64,000 nucleotides of DNA from Colletotrichum lupini (taxonomy: Eukaryota; Ascomycota; Sordariomycetes; Glomerellales; Glomerellaceae), in the NCBI RefSeq assembly GCF_023278565.1, contig NC_064681.1:1178001-1242000 (forward strand), given 5' to 3'. The notes beneath the pieces are model-generated. The model saw only the letters and a list, made by a program, of their open reading frames with translations. It made no database searches and was not told the DNA's origin. The position numbers and the translations under genes are program-made. Below are positions 33,213-45,042 of the stretch, piece by piece (the stretch's first letter is position 1; every line of letters starts with the position of its first letter).

Positions 33213-34221
33213 TTATTTTAATATTCTACCTTTACTAGCTACTCGGGCGATTCTTAATATCGTTCATATAGTATTAATATATAGTATTAATAAATACTCT
33301 TACTATTTTAATAGATTATTTTCTTTTTAGATTTTTTACTTTTTTAACTTTCCCTCTTATAAAGTTTATAACTACGGATTATTAACGGCGATATTAGGCG
33401 CCCGATATTACTACTTTATAAGCCGCTTATTTAGCTAGGTTTACGGCCCGCTAGGTAATAGTAGCTTATAATAATAGTATCGGAGATGCCCTCGTTACCG
33501 TTATTAAATAATATCGACTTTACGATATTTATTATATTTTTAATTTTATTTATATATATATATATATTCGTTACTTCGTTTCTTTTATTAAAGTAAAAGA
33601 CGCTTCCTTTACTATCTATTGCTATTGCGCTATTACTATTACTATTTAACCGTTTATTTACTTAAGTATATTTTATTAAAATACTAAAATATTAATAGCT
33701 CGTTAACCCTTAGGGCTTCCTTAATAGCTAGAAGTTCGATCTTATAAGTATTATATTAGACGACCCCGAGCTATAAAAAGACTACTTTAATAAATACTAT
33801 ATTAATAATATTGACTTATAGAAAATAGATAGATATATTATTATAGGCGTTACCCTTATTAGTGCCTTTTTAATATAATAGAGTATAAATAAGCCTAGAT
33901 TTAATAATATAATTAGGAGCTTAGAAAGAGTATAGGTAAGTATATTAAATAAGAATATTAATAAGGAGAGGTTATTATTAAATAAGATAAAAAGAGAAAA
34001 TAAGGGGTAATATTTAGTTATTAAGAAGGTATTAAATATACTACGGCGGCGGGGTTATTAGTATCTTAAGTTTAGTTAGTGTTAATAACTACGGCTAGCT
34101 ATAGTTAGTTATAAAGTTTTATTAAAGTACGTAATAAAGATACTCGATATTAACCCTAATAGACCAGCTTACTTATAAAGGCAAAAATGGCCCCTAATGA
34201 GGCGGACCGGACCCCAAAGGG
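33213..34221 (-). mobile_element. RepA copy 18, full length (1009 bp)
   Basis: Minus-strand RepA in RepB copy 8 with a perfect 13-bp duplication ATACCCTAAGTAT (33200-33212 and 34222-34234). 5' end at 34221, tail at 33213. Confidence 0.88.
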
Positions 34222-34599
34222 ATACCCTAAGTATATACTTAATATAATATAGTAATTTCGATACAAAAACTACTATATAATTCAGGATAAGTAAGCTACT
34301 TTTTACCTAGTAGCACCGGCTAAAAAAGTTAATAATAGAGGTCGGCCGTAAAGGTTAGAGGCGGCCCTTAACTATAAAGGTTCTAAACTTTAATAATAAC
34401 ATAGAGGCTTTTTAAAAAAAGGGCTAAAAAGGCTAATATTTAGCTACTTGGAGCTTATAAAAATTATTTTTATCCTTATTATTTTTAATATTACTTAAAG
34501 TTTTATTTAAACTAAATAAATTTACTAAATAAACTTATTAAATAAACTTATTAATATATAAACTACTACCTTATTAAGAACCTACTCTCTTAGTATATA

Positions 34600-35031
34600 T
34601 ATTTTGATATTCTGCCTTTACTAGCTACTCGGGCGATCCTTAATATCGTTTATATAGTATTAACATATAGTATTAATAAATACTCTTACTATTTTAATAA
34701 ACTATTTTTGTTTTTTACATTTTCCTTTTTTTTTAACTTTCCCTCTTATAAAGTTAATAACTATAGATTATTAATAGTAATATTAGGTACCCGACGCTAC
34801 TACTCTATAAGCCCGCCTACCTAGCTAAGTTAGCTACTTCTTTGAGTATAGTAGCTTATAACGGTAATATTAGAGATGCCCTCGGTACCGTCGTTAAGAA
34901 TAATACTAACCTTCTTATTAATATATATATATATATATATATATTCGTTACCTTATTTCTTTTATTAAAGTTAAAAACGATTCTTCTCTTACCGTTTGGT
35001 ATTATTGCGCTATTGCTATCGTTGTCGCCTT
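34600..35031 (-). mobile_element. RepA copy 19, 5'-truncated (432 bp)
   Basis: Minus-strand RepA whose 3' end is at 34600 and which stops inside the microsatellite block at 35031. Duplication TCTTAGTATATA (34588-34599 and 35032-35043). The truncation point keeps TTGTCGCC and CCGTTTGG, little mutated. Confidence 0.82.
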
Positions 35032-35825
35032 TCTTAGTATATAGTTAGTAACTAGCGGGCTAAAGATGCCTCTCAATAGGTCCCCCCCTCTAGGGCTTAA
35101 TAAATTAGGCCCCCTTAACGCCCTAGCTATTATAATCAATATAAGTATACTTAAGGAGTAGCGTATTACTTTTTAATAATATAAAATTTAGCTAAATAAT
35201 AATATAAATACTATAAATAGCTATACTAATATAGATATTAGGATTTAATATAGTAATATTAATTTAAAAATTATATTTTATAGAGCTAGAAATCCTTTTA
35301 ATATAGGCTATATTATAAATATAAGGGAATATATAAAAGGTCTTCTAACTCTTAATAAAAAAGAGTATATAATATAAAATCTAGCTACTTATATAAGCTA
35401 GTACTAAGAGGTTTTATATATATTAAAATAAGTATAGCTCGCCCTTTAAATAAGTAGTAGAAGGTTAGGAGCTATTTTAGTTAGTAGTTAGGTATATAGC
35501 GTAATATACCTAGTTTTCCCTAATACGTAATATATAGTACGGCCCTAGCGGATTGCTCCGTCGGGGGGAAGTATTTATAATATACATTAAAAATAGTTCT
35601 TAGTTAGTAAACTTTATTAATAAGTAGTTATAAGTAGTATTAAAGTCGTCCTTAGTATTAGTATATATAATATAAGCCTATAGTTAATAAAAGTTAGTAA
35701 GTATATCAGGAATTTCTTAAGGTTACTAGCCGAGGCTAAGGGTCTTATTAGCCGGGGCCCTATTATTAAAGTTCTAAAAAGCTTTATTTTTAATAACCTC
35801 TTCATTATAATTAATATCGAGCTTA

Positions 35826-36019
35826 TTAATATAATAAATTCGGGATACGGCCGGTAATAAGACGCCGATAACTTAGCGACTAATATACGGATCGTATTAT
35901 AAAAGAACTTTTTAAAAAGCAGAGCTTATATAAAGGACTTTATAAGTTTTAGTTTTATAATATACTTATACTTATATTATAGCCTCGCTAGTTAAGTATT
36001 TATAACCTAATCTCTTATA
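35826..36019 (+). repeat. 5' LTR-like repeat (194 bp)
   Basis: Left member of the 194-bp direct-repeat pair. It contains TTATATAAAGGAC, a plausible TATA element for the LTR promoter. Differences from the right copy are mostly C/T and G/A. Confidence 0.6.
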
Positions 36020-37671
36020 ATTCTAAAGCTTTTATTTTTATAAAATAACTAATATAAGTAATAATAAATTATAAAAACGAACGGAACGTTAATAAAGCGA
36101 TACTTAGCTATTAATAAAGAGCCGTTAGTATTAACGAGCTATAGCTATTTAGAGTTAACTACTTAACCCTATTTTATTTAAAAAAACGAGCTTATTATAA
36201 AATACGTCCTATTTAAATATTAGTATTTATAAATAAGCTAGATAAAAAAGATAATTAGAGTAGATTACTTTTATAAACTAATCACTTTATTAATACTCTA
36301 AGGACCTTATTTATTATAAACGGGGCGTTTATTAATAATTAATTACTAAATATACGAGGTTAAGGTGCGTATAAAGGCGTAAGTAGTACTAAAATAGGTA
36401 GTTTAATAAACCCTATAAGCTTAATAATAACTTATTTTTATAAAATAATAAAAATAATAATTAAAGATCGAAACTAAGAATAGCGTTGATACGAAGAGCT
36501 CGTTTAATAGCTTACTAAGTAGTTAGTAATATATTTAAGTTCATAAGAATATAAAAAGCCTTTTTTTTATAACTATAAACTAATTAAAAAAGAGTTTATA
36601 AGTACTTAGGTAATAAATTAGATTATTATTATAGAAGTAAGTAATAATTTTTATATAAAAAGTATTATAAAATAGTATATTAAATAGGCCCTATTTGAGA
36701 TATCCTTATTATCATAAATATAATAATATAATTATAAAAAGAGCCTATAGGATCCCCTTTTTTAAAACGACTTCTTAGCGTTCGTTTATTAATAATACGT
36801 AGACCCCGAGACTTAAAAATAGGAATATTATAAAGAGCTAAGGATAAAGAGGTTAAAAAAAGGCTAGACCCCTACTTAGTTCTTTACTAAGTAGTTAGTA
36901 ATTTATTATAACTTAAGTACAAAAGATATAAAGAATTTAAAAATAAAGGTATATTAGTTCTTTTTTAAATTACTATTTTAGTTATAGGACGATCTAATTT
37001 ATTATAGGGTTTTAATTAAGAGAGTATATAATATAGTTTATAAAGTTAATAAATTATAATTATTAAATTATTAAAAGGGCGGCGACTAGTTATAAAAGGA
37101 CGGTAAAAAGAGGTTATATCTATTATTAGAGTAACTATGTTAAATATCCCCCTTTTATAAAAAAAAGAGTAGGGAGAGCTCTAAGGGGCTAGGCTATCTA
37201 AGCGTAAGTATAAGCTTCTAAGAGCTAAGTAGCTTATTATAATAAAAAAAATATTTTAAAGGAGTTTAATTATAAGGAGGTTATTAGCTTATTAATAAAG
37301 AATATACGATTTAAGAATAATAAGCTAGTACTAAGATATATTAAAATACTAATAACTAAAGAGGTAAGGAAATAGGCTTACTAAGTATATTTACTAAAAT
37401 AGTATTAGAAAATATATAATATTTTCCTAGTTTTTTAGCTTAAGTTATAAAGAAATTACCGAACGGTTAGTAATTAAATAGTAAATCTCCCGGAGTTAGA
37501 GGATAAGTAAGACGTTTAGAAAGTTAAAGAAATTATTACGAAGTAAAGTAAGAGAAAAAACTTATAATATCTTATTAAATAAGTTAGGTAACTTATTAAG
37601 TATAATATATAAAAGCTTATTATGTATTTTAAAAGGGTAGTAGAAGTAGTTAAAAGATTCAAATATTATAA
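36020..37671 (+). pseudogene. Unidentified internal coding remnant of the LTR element (left part)
   Basis: Plus-strand frames are long apart from TAA/TAG codons, for instance ~36190-36330 and ~37620-37680 (reading YFKRVVEVVKRFKYYKKG). The content is basic and helical-looking, but no catalytic motif was recognised. It stops at the target duplication of RepB copy 11. Confidence 0.3.
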
Positions 37672-37686
37672 AAAAGGGTATATATA

Positions 37687-38683
37687 TATAGTGGTTTTTT
37701 TTCCGGCTTTATAGGCGCAAAAGATCGACCTTAACGGGATTACGTTTTTAAAAGAAATTATATAATACGGTATACTTTTTAATTATATAATATACGTAAT
37801 ATACCCTAAGTACGTACTTAACGTAATATAGTAATTTTAATACGAAAATTATTATATAATTTAGGATAAGTAAGCTACCCTTTACGCAGCGGCGCTAGTT
37901 AAAAAGGTTAATAATAGAGGTTAGTTATAATAATTAGTTATAATAATCGGCCGTAATAGTTAGAGGCAGCCCTTAACTATAGAGGTTTTGAACTTTAATA
38001 GTAACGTAGAGGTTTTTAAAAAAAGGGCTAAATAGGCTAATATTTATAGAGCTCGTAAAGATTCTTTTTATCCTTATTACTTCTAATATTACTTAAAGCT
38101 CTATTTAAACTAAATAAATCTACTAAATAAATTTACTAAATAAACTTATTAATATATAAACTACTACTCTACTAAAAATGCCCATTAATAAGTCTACCCC
38201 TCTCGGGCTAGGCGCCCTCTTTAACTAGCTCGATACTATAGTTATTATAATTAACGTAAGTACGTCTAAGGATTAGCGAAGTACTTTTTAATAATACGGA
38301 ATTTAGCTAAGTAATAGTATAAACGTTATAAATAACCGGGCTAATATAAATATTAAGATTTAGTATATTAATATTAACTTAGAAATTATATTTTATAAAG
38401 TTAAAAATCTCTTTAATATAGGCTATATTATAAATATAAAGGAATATATAAGGGGCCTTTTAATTTTTAATAAAAAGGAATATATAATATAAGATTTAGC
38501 TACTTATGTAAGCTAGTACTAAGAGGTTTTATATATATTAGAGTAAGTATAGCTCGCTCTCTAAATAAGTAGGGGAAGGTTGGGAGCTATTTTAATTAGT
38601 AATTAGGTATAGAGCGTAATATACTTAGTTTTCCTTAATACGTAATATATAGTACGGCCCCGGCGGATTGCTCCGTTAAGGGG
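37687..38683 (-). mobile_element. RepB copy 11, full length (997 bp)
   Basis: Minus-strand RepB with 3' end TAGTGGTTTTTTTTCCGGC at the left and hairpin 5' end at 38640-38683. Duplication AAAAGGGTATATATA (37672-37686) against AAAAGAGTATATATA (38684-38698), one G/A difference. This is the cleanest uninterrupted RepB in the window and a good type copy. Confidence 0.9.
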
Positions 38684-38767
38684 AAAAGAGTATATATAAA
38701 ATAGGATAATAAACGTTAAGTTTATAATAAAAAGTTCTTAAAAATAAGTTAATTAATAATACTTTAT

Positions 38768-38940
38768 TTATTTTTATTTCTGCCTTTGCTAGCTGCTCGG
38801 GCGGTTCTCGATATCGATTATACGGTATTAATATATAGTATTAGTAAATACTTATACTATCTCGGTAGACTAATTTCTTTTAGATTTTCCTTAACTTTCC
38901 CTCTTACAAAGTTCATAACCACGGATTATTGACGGACGGC
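38768..38940 (-). mobile_element. RepA copy 20, 5'-truncated (173 bp)
   Basis: 3' end of RepA on the minus strand, with tail AAATAAAAATAAATAA. Perfect 14-bp duplication TAATAATACTTTAT (38754-38767 and 38941-38954). It keeps CTGCCTTTGCTAGCTGCTC and is moderately young. Confidence 0.88.
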
Positions 38941-38954
38941 TAATAATACTTTAT

Positions 38955-41162
38955 AAAACCCTTTTTGTTTAGCTTAGTATAATTTTTTAAAAAAAGATAT
39001 AGTATTATAACCCTTAGTAATACGTCGCTAAGAGATTATTAAGATCTAGTTATATAGGGGGAATAACTTATATAATATTAATAATAATAGTAGCGGCTCT
39101 AGTATATATTTTTAAAATATAATAGTTAATAATAATAGTTCGCTTAGTAAGCGAGAAGCGGGGAGGCTTTATATATATACTTAGTTAATTACTTAGAATA
39201 AAGCTATCAACTTTATTAATATTATAATAAGTAAGAGGGAGGTAGTCGAAGTTATATAAAGTATTATATATATTAATAATAGTAATTCGTAGAGCGTTTA
39301 TTACTTAGTTATTACTAAGGGCTATAATAAGAAGTATAATAAGAACTATAATAAGAAGTATAACGGGAGTTATAATAGGAGCTATAATAGGAGCTATAAT
39401 AAGAGGTATGACGGGAGCCTTAATAAGAGGTATAACGGGAGCCTTAATAAGAGGTATAACGGGAGTTATAATAAGAGGTAGAATAAAAAGTAAAGTAGGG
39501 GGCGTAATATTATTATTATTAATAATAAGTTAGGGACGGGGGATATTATCTAAAGCAATGCTATTATAGTTTTAACTAAGCTAAGGGACCTTAGTAATAT
39601 TAATATTTATAAAAAACTTGTTAACGTTAAATTACTAATTATAATCCGTAGTTTTAGCCTTAATATAAATAATAGCTTTATTAAGCTATTATAAAGCTTT
39701 TATTTAGAGCGGAAAGAGCGTAATACTAACCTTTTTATTTATTATTATTATTATTAAGAATATAGTTAGTAATAAGAGTACGCTTTTTAATAAGAGTTTA
39801 AGTTTTAAGACTATAGGAAATAGGGGTAGTATTATATATAGTAATAGTATAAGTAAGTACTTTATTTACCAAGTACTTAGTAACGCGCTTATAAAAAATA
39901 GGGAAATTAAAAAACTCCTAAATATATATAATAATAACGCCCTAGGGAGTCTTTTTATAATACTAAGCTAGAGCGTTAAGGTTATTTTATAAAGTAATTA
40001 CGTAGTTATTATTATAAAAATAAGCTAGCTAAAAGTAACTAAGGTAAGAGATAATTTTAGCTTTATCATTAATATTAAAAATACTAGCTTAAAAAAAGAA
40101 ATCTAAGTTAATAAAAAGAAAATTTACTAAATAATTACTAACAACTTATTATAATTCAGATTAATAAGTTTAAATACTCGTAATTAATAGCGAGCTCTTA
40201 GAGAGTAGCCTATTTAAAGTAGACCTTTTTTTTATATATTACTTATTAATAAGTTAGTAATATAAGTAGTAATTTCTTTTGACGTATTAGTAATATAACT
40301 AAAGGTATAGAGAACGCGGCTATGCTTATAAGAATTAAAATTACCCTACTTCTTAGTATTACGTAACTTCATAAGGGTATTCTAAGTAAACTAAGTAGTA
40401 CTATATAACTCCTTAAGAACTTAAGGAATATCGTTAGCCTAATATTTTAGTAACGGATTAGCGAGGACTTAACAACTTATAGTAAAACACTTCTTTTTAT
40501 TAACTTAATAAATAATATACTTAGTAACGTAAATATTAGTAATATAAACGAGCTTATTAATATTATAGTATATACTAACTAAGTAGCGTATATAGAGAGT
40601 ACTATTATAGAAACTATAGAAGCCCTTTTTAAAATTATACTCTATATTAAGTATATCTTAAATACGTGAAATAGTAAATATATTAATAAATACTTAATAA
40701 TAGTATAATAAGAGAATCGTAATTAGGAAACAATATAGAATTAGAATATTATAAAAAGAAAAGTATAGTTATATAAAAAAGAATTTATAAAATAGTTACT
40801 AAATAAAAAGGGGGAAGAAAAAAGTAAATACGTAACTAATAATAAGAGAAAATCTTTTATTACGCTTAATAGCCTAATGATAATAATAACCGCGAGGTTA
40901 AGTAGGCTCTTATATATTATAATAATTAAAATACTTTATTATAAATACGTATTATTAACTTAATAACCGGTTAGCGCGCTATTACTAAATAATAATAATA
41001 AGGTATCCGTTAAATAATAAGATAGGAGCAATACCTTATTCCTAAGTAAAAAAGGATATTATTAATACTTTGGGGAATTTATTATAAATAATAATATTAA
41101 TAGTTTTATTATTAGTATTAAAAGAAGATATTATATAATAACTTTAGGGATTAAAGTTACGT
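38955..41162 (+). pseudogene. Unidentified internal remnant of LTR element (right part) with 24-bp repeats
   Basis: Continues the LTR element to its purine tract. From about 39330 to 39480 there are tandem 12/24-bp units of the kind GGTATAACGGGAGTTATAAT, which in one plus frame give repeated Y-N-G-S and Y-N-K-R units. An arginine/glycine/asparagine-rich tail of a gag-like protein is one possible reading. No RT or integrase motif found. In-frame stops are frequent. Confidence 0.35.
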
Positions 41163-41172
41163 AAGGGGGGAG

Positions 41173-41366
41173 TAATTATAATAAATTTAAAATACGGTTA
41201 GTAATAAGATACTAATAACTTAGTAACTAGTATATAGATCGTATTACAAAAGAACTTCTTAAGAAGTAGAGCTTATATAAAGGACTTTAGAAGCTTTAGT
41301 TTTATAATATACTTATACTTATATTATAACCTCGCTAGTTAAGTGCTTATAGCCTAATCTCTTATA
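41173..41366 (+). repeat. 3' LTR-like repeat (194 bp)
   Basis: Right member of the pair, directly after the purine tract. It is followed within 20 bp by the right inverted repeat of element G, so this LTR element sits close to the end of its host. Confidence 0.6.
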
Positions 41367-41428
41367 AATAATTTAGGAAAAGTAGGACATAGCCCGCCCA
41401 GCTAACTAACACAGCCCCCCTAGCAGAA

Positions 41429-41535
41429 CTCTTAATTTTAGCTTAAATAAATTTAATAAACTTAATAAAAAAGTCGTAGCCCTCGTAGCGTTTTATTAAA
41501 ATAAGGCCGAAAGTATAGTGATATAAAGAGCTAAT
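41429..41535. other. Unassigned host segment right of element G
   Basis: About 107 bp between the end of element G and RepB copy 12, continuing at 42772. It should be the sequence interrupted by G, but it does not match the chromovirus C3 sequence left of G, so the outer relationship is unresolved. Ends with the target duplication AAAGAGCTAAT. Confidence 0.35.
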
Positions 41536-42757
41536 CCCCTTAATAGAGCAATCCGCCGGGGCCGTACTATATATTATATATAAAGGAAAACTAGGTATAT
41601 TACGCTCTATACCTAATTACTAATTAAAGTTAACTAACTTAACCGTTATTTTCTTTTTATTAATAGCTCCCGACTTTTCCTTACTTCTAGCTATTTAGTA
41701 AGCGAGCTATACTTATTTTAATATATATAAAACCTCTTAATACTAGCCTATATAAGTAGCTAGATCTTATATTATATACTCCTTTTTATTAAGGGTTAAA
41801 AGACCCCTTATATATTCCTTTATATTTATAATTTAGCCTATATTAAAGGAATTTCTAACTTTATAAAATATAATTTCTAAGTTAGTATTAAGATACTAAA
41901 TCTTAACGTCCGTATTAGCCCAGTTATTTATAGTATTTATATTATTACTTAGAGTCTATCGAGATAGTAAGAGTATATACTAATACTATAAATTAATACT
42001 GTATAAACGATACTGAGAATCGCCCGAGCAGCTAGCAAAGACAGAATATAAAAAAATAAAATAAATACTATTACTTAGCTAGATTCCGTACTACTAAAAA
42101 GTACTTCGCTACTTCTTAAGTATACTTATATTAATTATAATAGCTATAGCGTTAAGCTAGCCGAGGGTGCTTAGCCCGAGAGGAGTAGACTTATTAATAG
42201 GTATCTTTAGCCCATTAATTACTAACTTAGAGTAGTAGTTTATATATTAATAGGTTTGTTTAGTAAACTTGGTTAGTAGATTTATTTAGTAAATTTGTGT
42301 AGTAGATTTATTTAGTTTAAATAAAGAGTAGCTTTAGGTAATATTAGAAGGAATAAGAATAAAAAGAATTTTTATAAGCTTTAGTATAGTAAAATAATAA
42401 ATATTAGCCTATTTAGCCCTTTCTTTAGAAATCTCTATATTATTATTAAAGTTTAGAACCTCTATAGTTAAGGAAGGCTACTTTTAACTATTATAGCTAA
42501 ATATTATAACTAATTATTACGGCCGACCTTTATTATTAACCTTTTTAACTAGCGCCGCTACGTAAAGAGTAGCTTACTTATCTTAAATTATATAGCGGTT
42601 TTCGTATTAAAATCACTATATTATATTAAACCCGTACTTAGGATATATTACGTATATTATATAATTAAAAAGTATACTATATTATATAATTTCTTTTCAA
42701 AGCGTAATCCTATTAAGGTCGATCTTTTACGCCTATAAAGCCGGAAAAAAACCACTA
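41536..42757 (+). mobile_element. RepB copy 12, full length, hosting a 112-bp RepA
   Basis: Plus-strand RepB from CCCCTTAATAGAGCAATCC to CCGGAAAAAAACCACTA. Direct repeat TATAAAGAGCTAAT at 41522-41535 and 42758-42771; at least AAAGAGCTAAT is target, as TAT may belong to the tail. A degenerate VNTR lies at 42255-42310. Confidence 0.84.
41953..42064 (+). mobile_element. RepA copy 21, 112-bp 5'-truncated insertion
   Basis: The last 112 nt of RepA, plus strand, inside RepB copy 12. Duplication ATATTATTACTTAG (41939-41952) against ATACTATTACTTAG (42065-42078), one T/C difference. Tail GAATATAAAAAAATAAAATA. Confidence 0.87.
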
Positions 42758-42771
42758 TATAAAGAGCTAAT

Positions 42772-43037
42772 ATTAATAATCTTAGTAATTTAAAAAGTAT
42801 TCAGATATACTTTAAAAAAAGAAATAAATCTAAGAGAGATAAAGAGGTCTCTTAAATAACAGTTCTTATTTAAAATAGTAATATCTTAAACTAGTTAGTT
42901 TTATATATATTATCGAGCTTAATAACCTTATAAAACCGTTTTTATATCATTTTATATTAAGAATAGGTTTAAATAAAGCCTATAAGCTATTTAGGATCTT
43001 TTATTAATTATTAAATATAGTATTTATATCCTATACT
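42772..43037. other. Unassigned AT-rich host segment
   Basis: About 266 bp between RepB copy 12 and RepA copy 22, with no recognisable motif. It probably continues at 45043. Confidence 0.35.
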
Positions 43038-45042
43038 CCCCTTTGGGGTCCGGTCCGCCTCATTAGGGGCCATCTGCGCCTTTATAAGTAAGCTAGTTTA
43101 TTAAAGTTAATATTAAGTGTCTTAATTACGTACTTTAGTAAAACTTTATAATTAACTATAGCTAGCCGTAGTTATTATTAAATACTAATAATCCTATTAT
43201 AATATATTAATTACCCTCCCTTTGGGGTCCGGTCCGCCTCATTAGGGGCCATCTTCGCCTTTACGGGCAAGCTGGTCTATTAGGGTTAATATCGAGTATT
43301 TTTATTACGTAATAAAACTTTATAACTAACTATAGCCGGCCGCAGCCGTTACTAAATACTAACGATCCCGCCGTAATATATTAATTACCCTCTAAATAGC
43401 TAAATACTACCCCTTACTTTCTCCCTTTATTTTATTTAATAATAACCTCTCCTTATTAATATTCTTATTTAATACGCTCGCTTATACTCTTTTTAAGCTC
43501 CTAATTATATTATTAAGTCTAGGCTTATTTATATTACTTCATTATATTAAAAGGGTAATAATAAGGGTAATACTTATTATAATATATCTATTCGTTTTTT
43601 ATAAGTTAATATTATAGATATAGTATTTATTAAGGCGGTCTTTTTATAGCTCGGGGTCGTCTAGTATAATACTTATAAAATTAAACTTCTAGTTATTAAG
43701 GAAGCCCTAAGGGTCGATAAGCTATTAGCGTCTCGGTATTTTAATAAAGTATACTTCAGGTAAACGGTTAGATAATAATAGCAATAGTAATAATAAAGGA
43801 AGCGTTTTTAACTGTAATAAAAGAAACGAGGTAATAAATATGTATATATATACGAGTTAAAGTTAAAAGTATTAGGGTAGATATCGTGCTTATAGAGGTC
43901 GGTATTATTCTTAACGGTAGCGACGAGGGCATTTCCGATATTATACTATTATAAGCTACTATTACTTAGAAAGGTAGCTAACTTAGCTAAGTACGCGGGT
44001 TTATAAAGTAGTAGCGCCCATTATCGCCGTTAATAATCCGTAGTTATAAACTTTATAAGAGGGAAAGTTAAGGAAAATTTTAAAAAAATAGTCTAGTAAG
44101 ATAGTATGAGTATTTACTAATACTGTATATTAATACTATATAAATAATATTAAGAATCGCCCGAGCAGCTAGTAAAAGTAGAATATAAAAAATAAATATT
44201 AATTACCCTCTAAATAGCTAAAACCTACCTCCTATTTTCTAACTTATTTAATAATTTTAAAATATCCTTTTTAATTTTTTTAAACCTCTTATTTTATTAT
44301 TTTAATACTAAAGTATTAATTATACTCTATAATCGATTACGTATTTTATTCAGGCTATATTATATTAATTAAGTACTAATAAGGGTAATACTTATATCAA
44401 TATTTATCTTTTTAATTTTTAAATTAATAATATCTAATCCGTATTCCTTTAGACGGCCGTATTATGGTTCGGGGTCCTTTAGTATAATACTTATAAAATT
44501 AAACTTCTAGTTATTAAAAAAGCCCTAGGGGTCGATAATAACTACGTATTTTAGTATTTTAATAGTGTGTATTTAAGGTAAATAATTTAATAGTAATAGT
44601 AATAGGGTAATAGCGATAGATAGTAAGGAAGCGTTTTTTAACTTTAATAAAGGAAACGAGGTAATAAGTACGTATATATATACGAGTCGAAGTTAAAAGC
44701 GTAGTAAATATTAGTAATAAGACTTATAAAGGTCGGCGCTAGCTATTCTTAATAATAGTAACGATAGTATTTCTAATATTATTATTATAAGTTATTATTA
44801 CTTAGAGAGCTATAAACTTAGCTAAGTAGACGGCTTATAAGGTAGTAATATTACGCTTAATATTACTATTAATTTATAATCATAAACTTTATAAAAGGGA
44901 AAGTTTAAAAAGGTAGAAGAATATTTTTTAAAAAATAGTTTAACGAGATAGTGGGAGTATTTACTAATACTATATATTAATACTATGTAACCGATATTAA
45001 GAATTGCCCGAGTAGCTAGTAAAAGTAGAAACAAAAAACAAA
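43038..45042 (+). mobile_element. RepA copy 22, host of RepA copy 23
   Basis: Plus-strand RepA in two parts, 43038-43217 and 44210-45042, with 5' end CCCTTTGGGGTCCGG and tail GAAACAAAAAACAAA. The sequences on each side of the insert join seamlessly across ATATTAATTACCCT. Its own target duplication is not evident. Confidence 0.8.
43218..44195 (+). mobile_element. RepA copy 23, full length (978 bp), nested in RepA
   Basis: Plus-strand RepA with 5' end CCCTTTGGGGTCCGGTCCG and tail GAATATAAAAAATAA. Perfect duplication ATATTAATTACCCT (43204-43217 and 44196-44209; a further C is shared). Because host and insert are the same family in the same orientation, this looks like a tandem at first sight. 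The internal TSD shows it is a nested insertion. Confidence 0.88.

Larger units (their letters stand above)
29776..35568 (-). mobile_element. RepB copy 8, host of a five-element stack
   Basis: Minus-strand RepB inserted in element G. Target duplication AAGTATTTATGATATA (29760-29775) against AAGTATTTATAATATA (35569-35584), one G/A difference. Its own sequence is 29776-29883, 33195-33212, 34235-34599 and 35044-35568. The insertions are RepA copies 17, 18 and 19, and copy 17 itself contains RepB 9, which contains RepB 10. Confidence 0.85.
35826..41366 (+). mobile_element. Degenerate LTR retroelement with 194-bp LTRs, unassigned superfamily
   Basis: Two direct repeats of 194 bp (35826-36019 and 41173-41366) share the blocks TTATATAAAGGACTTTA and ATACTTATACTTATATTATA. 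A purine tract AAGGGGGGAG (41163-41172) lies directly before the right repeat, as a polypurine tract should. The net internal length is about 4 kb after removing RepB copy 11 and RepA copy 20. I could not identify RT, integrase or protease motifs, so Copia against Gypsy is undecided; a plus-strand coding direction is inferred from the purine tract. No target duplication was found at the outer edges. Confidence 0.5.
28556..41428. mobile_element. TIR-bounded element G (~1.5 kb net), host of two nested stacks
   Basis: The left end starts AGTTCTACTAGGGGGG and continues through GCTAGGCGGGCTATATCC. The right end (41428, read on minus) starts AGTTCTGCTAGGGGGGCTG and continues through GCTGGGCGGGCTATGTCC. 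The two match over about 65 bp as inverted repeats, differing mostly at RIP-type positions. Net of insertions (RepB copy 8 and the LTR element) the element is about 1.5 kb (28556-29775, 35585-35825, 41367-41428). AGT...ACT ends and this size would suit a pogo/Fot1-type transposon, but no TA duplication and no transposase motif was confirmed. Confidence 0.55.

Noticed and set aside
34842..35048. 68-codon plus-strand frame with Ile-Tyr repeats
   Set aside because: Runs through the AT-dinucleotide tract of RepA copy 19 and past its target duplication; an artefact.
35617..35805. 62-codon minus-strand frame in element G
   Set aside because: Composition is that of AT-rich noise, with no motif and no counterpart in related host E.
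43038..45042. Apparent tandem duplication of RepA
   Set aside because: The duplication ATATTAATTACCCT at 43204 and 44196 shows that one copy is nested inside the other.
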